Assembly (NCBI GenBank): GCA_900553175.1
Contig: USCH01000020.1
Span: 1-28,372, forward strand
Direction: 5' to 3'
DNA length: 28,372 nt
Source: an uncultured Alistipes sp.
GTDB lineage: Bacteria; Bacteroidota; Bacteroidia; Bacteroidales; Rikenellaceae
Shown: positions 25,619 through 28,372 of the stretch, one piece after another
Numbering within the stretch: the first letter of the stretch is position 1
How the letters are laid out: every line of letters starts with the position of its first letter
The notes under the pieces: model-generated
What the model saw: only the letters and a program-made list of their open reading frames with translations
Databases searched by the model: none
What the model was told of the DNA's origin: nothing
Made by a program: the position numbers and the translations under genes

Positions 25619-27247
25619 ATGAAACGAATGCTTATCCTTTGCTCGCTTCTGCTGACCGGCCTTGCGTCGGGATGCATCGAGGACAAGAGCGAATACGACT
25701 ACCTCCGGACCAACCGGGTGACTTTTCTCGACGGCAGCTTCTCGTTCACGGCCGGCGAGGAGGCCCGGCTCACCGCTCCGGTCGCCTTCTCCGAGGAGAT
25801 CGCCGATCCCGATGCGCTGTTCGACATCGTTTGGTTCATCGACCGCAAGCCGATCGCCTCGGGCTACCGGATCGTCTACACGTTCCCCCGGTCGGGGAGC
25901 TTCTCGCTCTACCTGAAGGTCACCAACCGCGAGACGGGCGAAACCTACCTGAGCGACTCCTATGCCGTGACGACCAAAAGTTCGTTCGACTGGGGCTGGA
26001 TGGTGCTCAGCGACCAGGGCGACGGAGAGTCGAGCCTGTCGTTCATCTCTCCCGTGTCGCTTTTCGTGTCGCACCACCTCGAACGGGAGATCGAGGGCGG
26101 CCTGGGCAGCGATCCGCGCAACCTGTTCTACTATAACATCTTCGGCACGGTGCCCAACTTCGTCATTCTGGGCCTTCCCAAGGTGCTCGTCAATCAGGGC
26201 AGCGGCAGCGTCACGCTCGACGGATCGACCCTGCAGAAGGATATGTGGCTGCGCGACGAGTTCGGCGGCACGGAACCCGCCGATCTGCGCATCGCCGCAT
26301 TCGGGTGGAACCGGCCTTTCTATGCGATCTGCACCGAGGAGGGCGACCTCTACATCCGCGACATCGACGACTACACGAACCAGACGAACGCCTATTACGG
26401 CCGCTACACCTCCCTGCCTCGGGAGTTCGAGAACGGCGCGAAGATCACCTGTTTCCAGGGATTCCCCAACCCGCTCTATCTGGCGGCCGATGTCGAAGGC
26501 GCCATGGCCTATGACGAGAAAAACGCCCGGTTCATCGCCCTCACGTGCGGCAATGCCGAGAACCGCTACAATGCCGGCACGGTCTACCTGAACAATTACG
26601 ATCTGGAGTACACGCTTCCGGCCGGCGTGCGCCCTGTCAATGATCTGGGCGCCGGCACGCGCTGCCTGGGGATCGGCTCCTACCAGTACATCGGTTCGTC
26701 GACGTCGGGGGCGGCTTTCGCCTGGTCGAAATACGTCGCGCTGATCGACCAGGGGGGCTCGGGCGACTATTACGTCTACACCTTCTCTCTCGACCCGCTT
26801 TCGTGGGAGAACCATGTCGTCAAGGAGTCCACCCAGACGCCTTTTTCGGGTGGCGGCGTGATGACGGCGAAGAGTCTGGTGCAGATGTCCTCCAACTTCG
26901 ACGAACACCCCTTCTTCTATTTCACCGACGGCGGAAGGAACCTCTACATCTACAGCATGGAGACCGGGACGCATCGTCTGGCTTACACCGCCTCGTCGTC
27001 CATCACGCGGATCTGTCCCAGCCCGATCGTTTGCTACTTCAAGGAGTTCGGGGCCAACAGCACCGAACCCAACTTCCGTCTGGCGCTCTCCGGCGAGGAC
27101 GGGTCGGTGTCGATCGTCGATGTCTCCTACGCCAAACTGGTCGAGCTCTTCTCCGGCATGTCGCCCGATGTGGAGATCGCCCGGCTCGAAGGATTCGGCG
27201 ATGTCAAGGGCATGGTCTGGTGCACCAATCTGGAGAGCGAATATTGA
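25619..27247 (+). CDS. PKD-like family surface lipoprotein
   Basis: A 542-residue lipoprotein with lipobox ASGC (Cys 19) followed by IEDKSEYDY. Residues about 30-125 form a PKD-like beta sandwich (VWFIDRKPIASGYRIVYTFPRSGSFSLYLKV would fit its strands), and the remainder looks like a beta propeller, with repeated short blades containing FYAICTEEGDLYIRD, HPFFYFTDGGRNLYIYSM and FRLALSGEDGSVSIVD. It begins 10 bp after the DUF4843 gene and closes the four-gene block. Based on the known partner order, I infer that it is an accessory ligand-binding subunit beside SusD. An in-frame ATG upstream at 25559 lacks a signal peptide and overlaps the preceding gene. Confidence 0.8.
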   Translation: MKRMLILCSLLLTGLASGCIEDKSEYDYLRTNRVTFLDGSFSFTAGEEARLTAPVAFSEEIADPDALFDIVWFIDRKPIASGYRIVYTFPRSGSFSLYLKVTNRETGETYLSDSYAVTTKSSFDWGWMVLSDQGDGESSLSFISPVSLFVSHHLEREIEGGLGSDPRNLFYYNIFGTVPNFVILGLPKVLVNQGSGSVTLDGSTLQKDMWLRDEFGGTEPADLRIAAFGWNRPFYAICTEEGDLYIRDIDDYTNQTNAYYGRYTSLPREFENGAKITCFQGFPNPLYLAADVEGAMAYDEKNARFIALTCGNAENRYNAGTVYLNNYDLEYTLPAGVRPVNDLGAGTRCLGIGSYQYIGSSTSGAAFAWSKYVALIDQGGSGDYYVYTFSLDPLSWENHVVKESTQTPFSGGGVMTAKSLVQMSSNFDEHPFFYFTDGGRNLYIYSMETGTHRLAYTASSSITRICPSPIVCYFKEFGANSTEPNFRLALSGEDGSVSIVDVSYAKLVELFSGMSPDVEIARLEGFGDVKGMVWCTNLESEY

Positions 27248-27306
27248 TACGACGCTTTCAAGGTTATGTGAGTTATACGCATTGTTTCACTTTAAATTTT
27301 TAAGCC

Positions 27307-28248
27307 ATGAAAAAACTTTTTTACTCGATGGCAATCGGTGCGGCGCTGTTCGCATCGGCTTGCGGCAATGACGATGAGAATGGAGAGACGACCGTTCCCG
27401 ACTTCCCGATCGTAGGCGATTTCCTGCTCACGGGCCAGTGCTCGGACAACCCGGTCCGTTATGCCACGTGGGTCGAGGGCGACAAGATCGGCGTCTTCGT
27501 CTTCTCCGAGGGCCAGCCCCAGAGCAACCTGTGCTACGAACCCAAAGAGGTGGGCGCTTACGATGAGGCGACGTTCGACTATACGAAGGATGCGGGCAAT
27601 GTGGAGCTCGTCGCAGCCCAGAAAGCCGGCTTCAAGCAGGGCGAGCACACCATCTACGCCTACTATCCCTACGATGCCGCCGCTGCGGATGTCACGGCCG
27701 TCCCCGTGCCCGATGTCACGGTTCAGGACCTGAGCGGCGAGCATCCCCGCATGTTCGCCGATACGAAGTATGTCTTCGGCTACGCCAAGGCCACCTGCTC
27801 GAAATATTCGACGGCTGCGGTGGATTTCGGCATGTTCACTTCGCCCGTCACGAAGCTCAACCTCAACAACCTTAATTTCAAGGATGAGATGGGCGGCAAG
27901 ACGATCAAGACGGTGACGATCGCCGGCAGCGACGAGCCCATCGGCTACAAGAATCCCACGTTCGACCTGACCGAGGGCAAGTTCGGCGGCGAAGCCGCTG
28001 CCGTCGAGGTGATTTCGGGACAGAAGATCACCGAGGCCGGCGAGCTGTTCCCCGGCTTCTCCATGCCCGCGACCACCGAAGAGCCGTTCACGATCGTTTT
28101 GGCCATCGACTTCGAGAAGGCCATGGCCCAGACCTATACGCTGACGGTCGAGACCGCCGACGGGGTGGTCGTGAAGGCCGAAGGCGTGGAGCCCAAGAAG
28201 GATTTCTCCGGCGATGCGATCATGATTTCGGGCCCCGAATTCGAATAA
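27307..28248 (+). CDS. Fimbrillin-like (Mfa-like) lipoprotein
   Basis: A 313-residue lipoprotein with lipobox ASAC (Cys 19) followed by GNDDENGE, a strong surface-export-type acidic stretch. The first half has the fimbrillin-like pattern WVEGDKIGVFVF (about 55-66), a middle strand FDYTKDAGNVELVA, then HTIYAYYPYD, as in the Mfa_like_1/FimB group. The second half is a second beta domain with acidic and Thr-rich strands. No chaperone-, anchor- or tip-type neighbours are seen, so it may be a fimbrial stalk or tip subunit of a separate locus, or a surface adhesin. It follows the PKD-like gene by 59 bp, in a more AT-rich spacer without a clear promoter, so co-transcription is possible. Confidence 0.7.
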   Translation: MKKLFYSMAIGAALFASACGNDDENGETTVPDFPIVGDFLLTGQCSDNPVRYATWVEGDKIGVFVFSEGQPQSNLCYEPKEVGAYDEATFDYTKDAGNVELVAAQKAGFKQGEHTIYAYYPYDAAAADVTAVPVPDVTVQDLSGEHPRMFADTKYVFGYAKATCSKYSTAAVDFGMFTSPVTKLNLNNLNFKDEMGGKTIKTVTIAGSDEPIGYKNPTFDLTEGKFGGEAAAVEVISGQKITEAGELFPGFSMPATTEEPFTIVLAIDFEKAMAQTYTLTVETADGVVVKAEGVEPKKDFSGDAIMISGPEFE

Positions 28249-28264
28249 CGGCCCGTTCGGAACG

Positions 28265-28298
28265 AAAGAGAGCCGCTCTATCAGAGCGGCTCTCTTTT
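28265..28298. terminator. Bidirectional intrinsic terminator
   Basis: A perfect 14-bp stem (28265-28278 with 28284-28297) with a 5-nt loop, flanked by AAA on the left and TTTT on the right. It lies between the fimbrillin-like gene and the convergent tRNA gene and can end transcripts from both sides. Confidence 0.9.
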
Positions 28299-28300
28299 CG

Positions 28301-28372
28301 TGATTCCGTTGGGATTCGAACCCAAGACCCACAGCTTAGAAGGCTGTTGCTCTATCCAACTGAGCTACGGAA
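28301..28372 (-). tRNA. tRNA-Arg, anticodon UCU (5' end cut by window)
   Basis: On the minus strand the tRNA cloverleaf is visible: D arm GCTCAGTTGGATAGAGC, anticodon stem ACAGC/GCTGT with loop CTTCTAA (anticodon TCT, reading AGA), T arm TTGGG-TTCGAAT-CCCAA and acceptor CGGAATC with discriminator A at 28301. The first two acceptor bases lie beyond 28372. No CCA is encoded, so it must be added later, as is common in Bacteroidetes. Confidence 0.96.

Noticed and set aside
28301..28372. Integration site at the tRNA-Arg gene
   Set aside because: tRNA genes are common targets, but no integrase, direct repeat of the tRNA 3' end or phage gene is visible in the window.

Overview
The window looks like chromosomal DNA of a GC-rich member of the Bacteroidales. 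Alistipes or another Rikenellaceae is my best guess, as an inference from style rather than a database match. The reasons are: promoters of the Bacteroidetes type (TTTG, about 19-21 bp, TAnnTTTG) before several genes; few Shine-Dalgarno sequences; SusC/SusD outer-membrane genes; surface lipoproteins with acidic residues after the lipid cysteine; a fimbrillin-like lipoprotein; and a tRNA gene with no encoded CCA. Most of the long antisense reading frames are shadows of GC-rich genes.

Left part (1-4992, mostly minus strand). The left edge has no convincing complete gene, but a leftward promoter is followed at once by a strong intrinsic terminator, suggesting a small RNA or an attenuated leader. 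Then come rsmA (16S rRNA dimethyltransferase with a repeat-derived insertion), about 500 bp of GC-rich DNA with several degenerate short repeats, three tightly packed small membrane-protein genes, and recQ, which probably heads that leftward operon.

Middle (5068-11161, plus strand). A compact operon, divergent from recQ, runs lptB-aroA-aroC-prmC-recX-M23 peptidase with gaps of 15 bp or less and three overlaps. It mixes LPS export, the last two steps of chorismate synthesis, release-factor methylation, RecA control and cell-wall hydrolysis.

Centre (11312-19812). A five-gene operon carries one ABC ATPase of the GldA type, two tandem paralogous GldF-GldG-type fusion proteins (permease plus large periplasmic domain), and two tandem paralogous short MutS-like ATPases that lack the mismatch-reading domain. 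This is the best candidate here for an undescribed system: an ABC transporter joined to a paired DNA-clamp-type ATPase.

Right part (19928-28372). A textbook promoter precedes a susC-susD-DUF4843-PKD-like lipoprotein locus, whose gene order recalls the peptide-binding BT2264-BT2261 complex of Bacteroides thetaiotaomicron; it is probably an oligopeptide importer. The susC gene has a run of nine G near its 5' end that could allow on/off switching. A fimbrillin-like lipoprotein gene, a perfect bidirectional terminator and a truncated tRNA-Arg(UCU) gene on the minus strand end the window.
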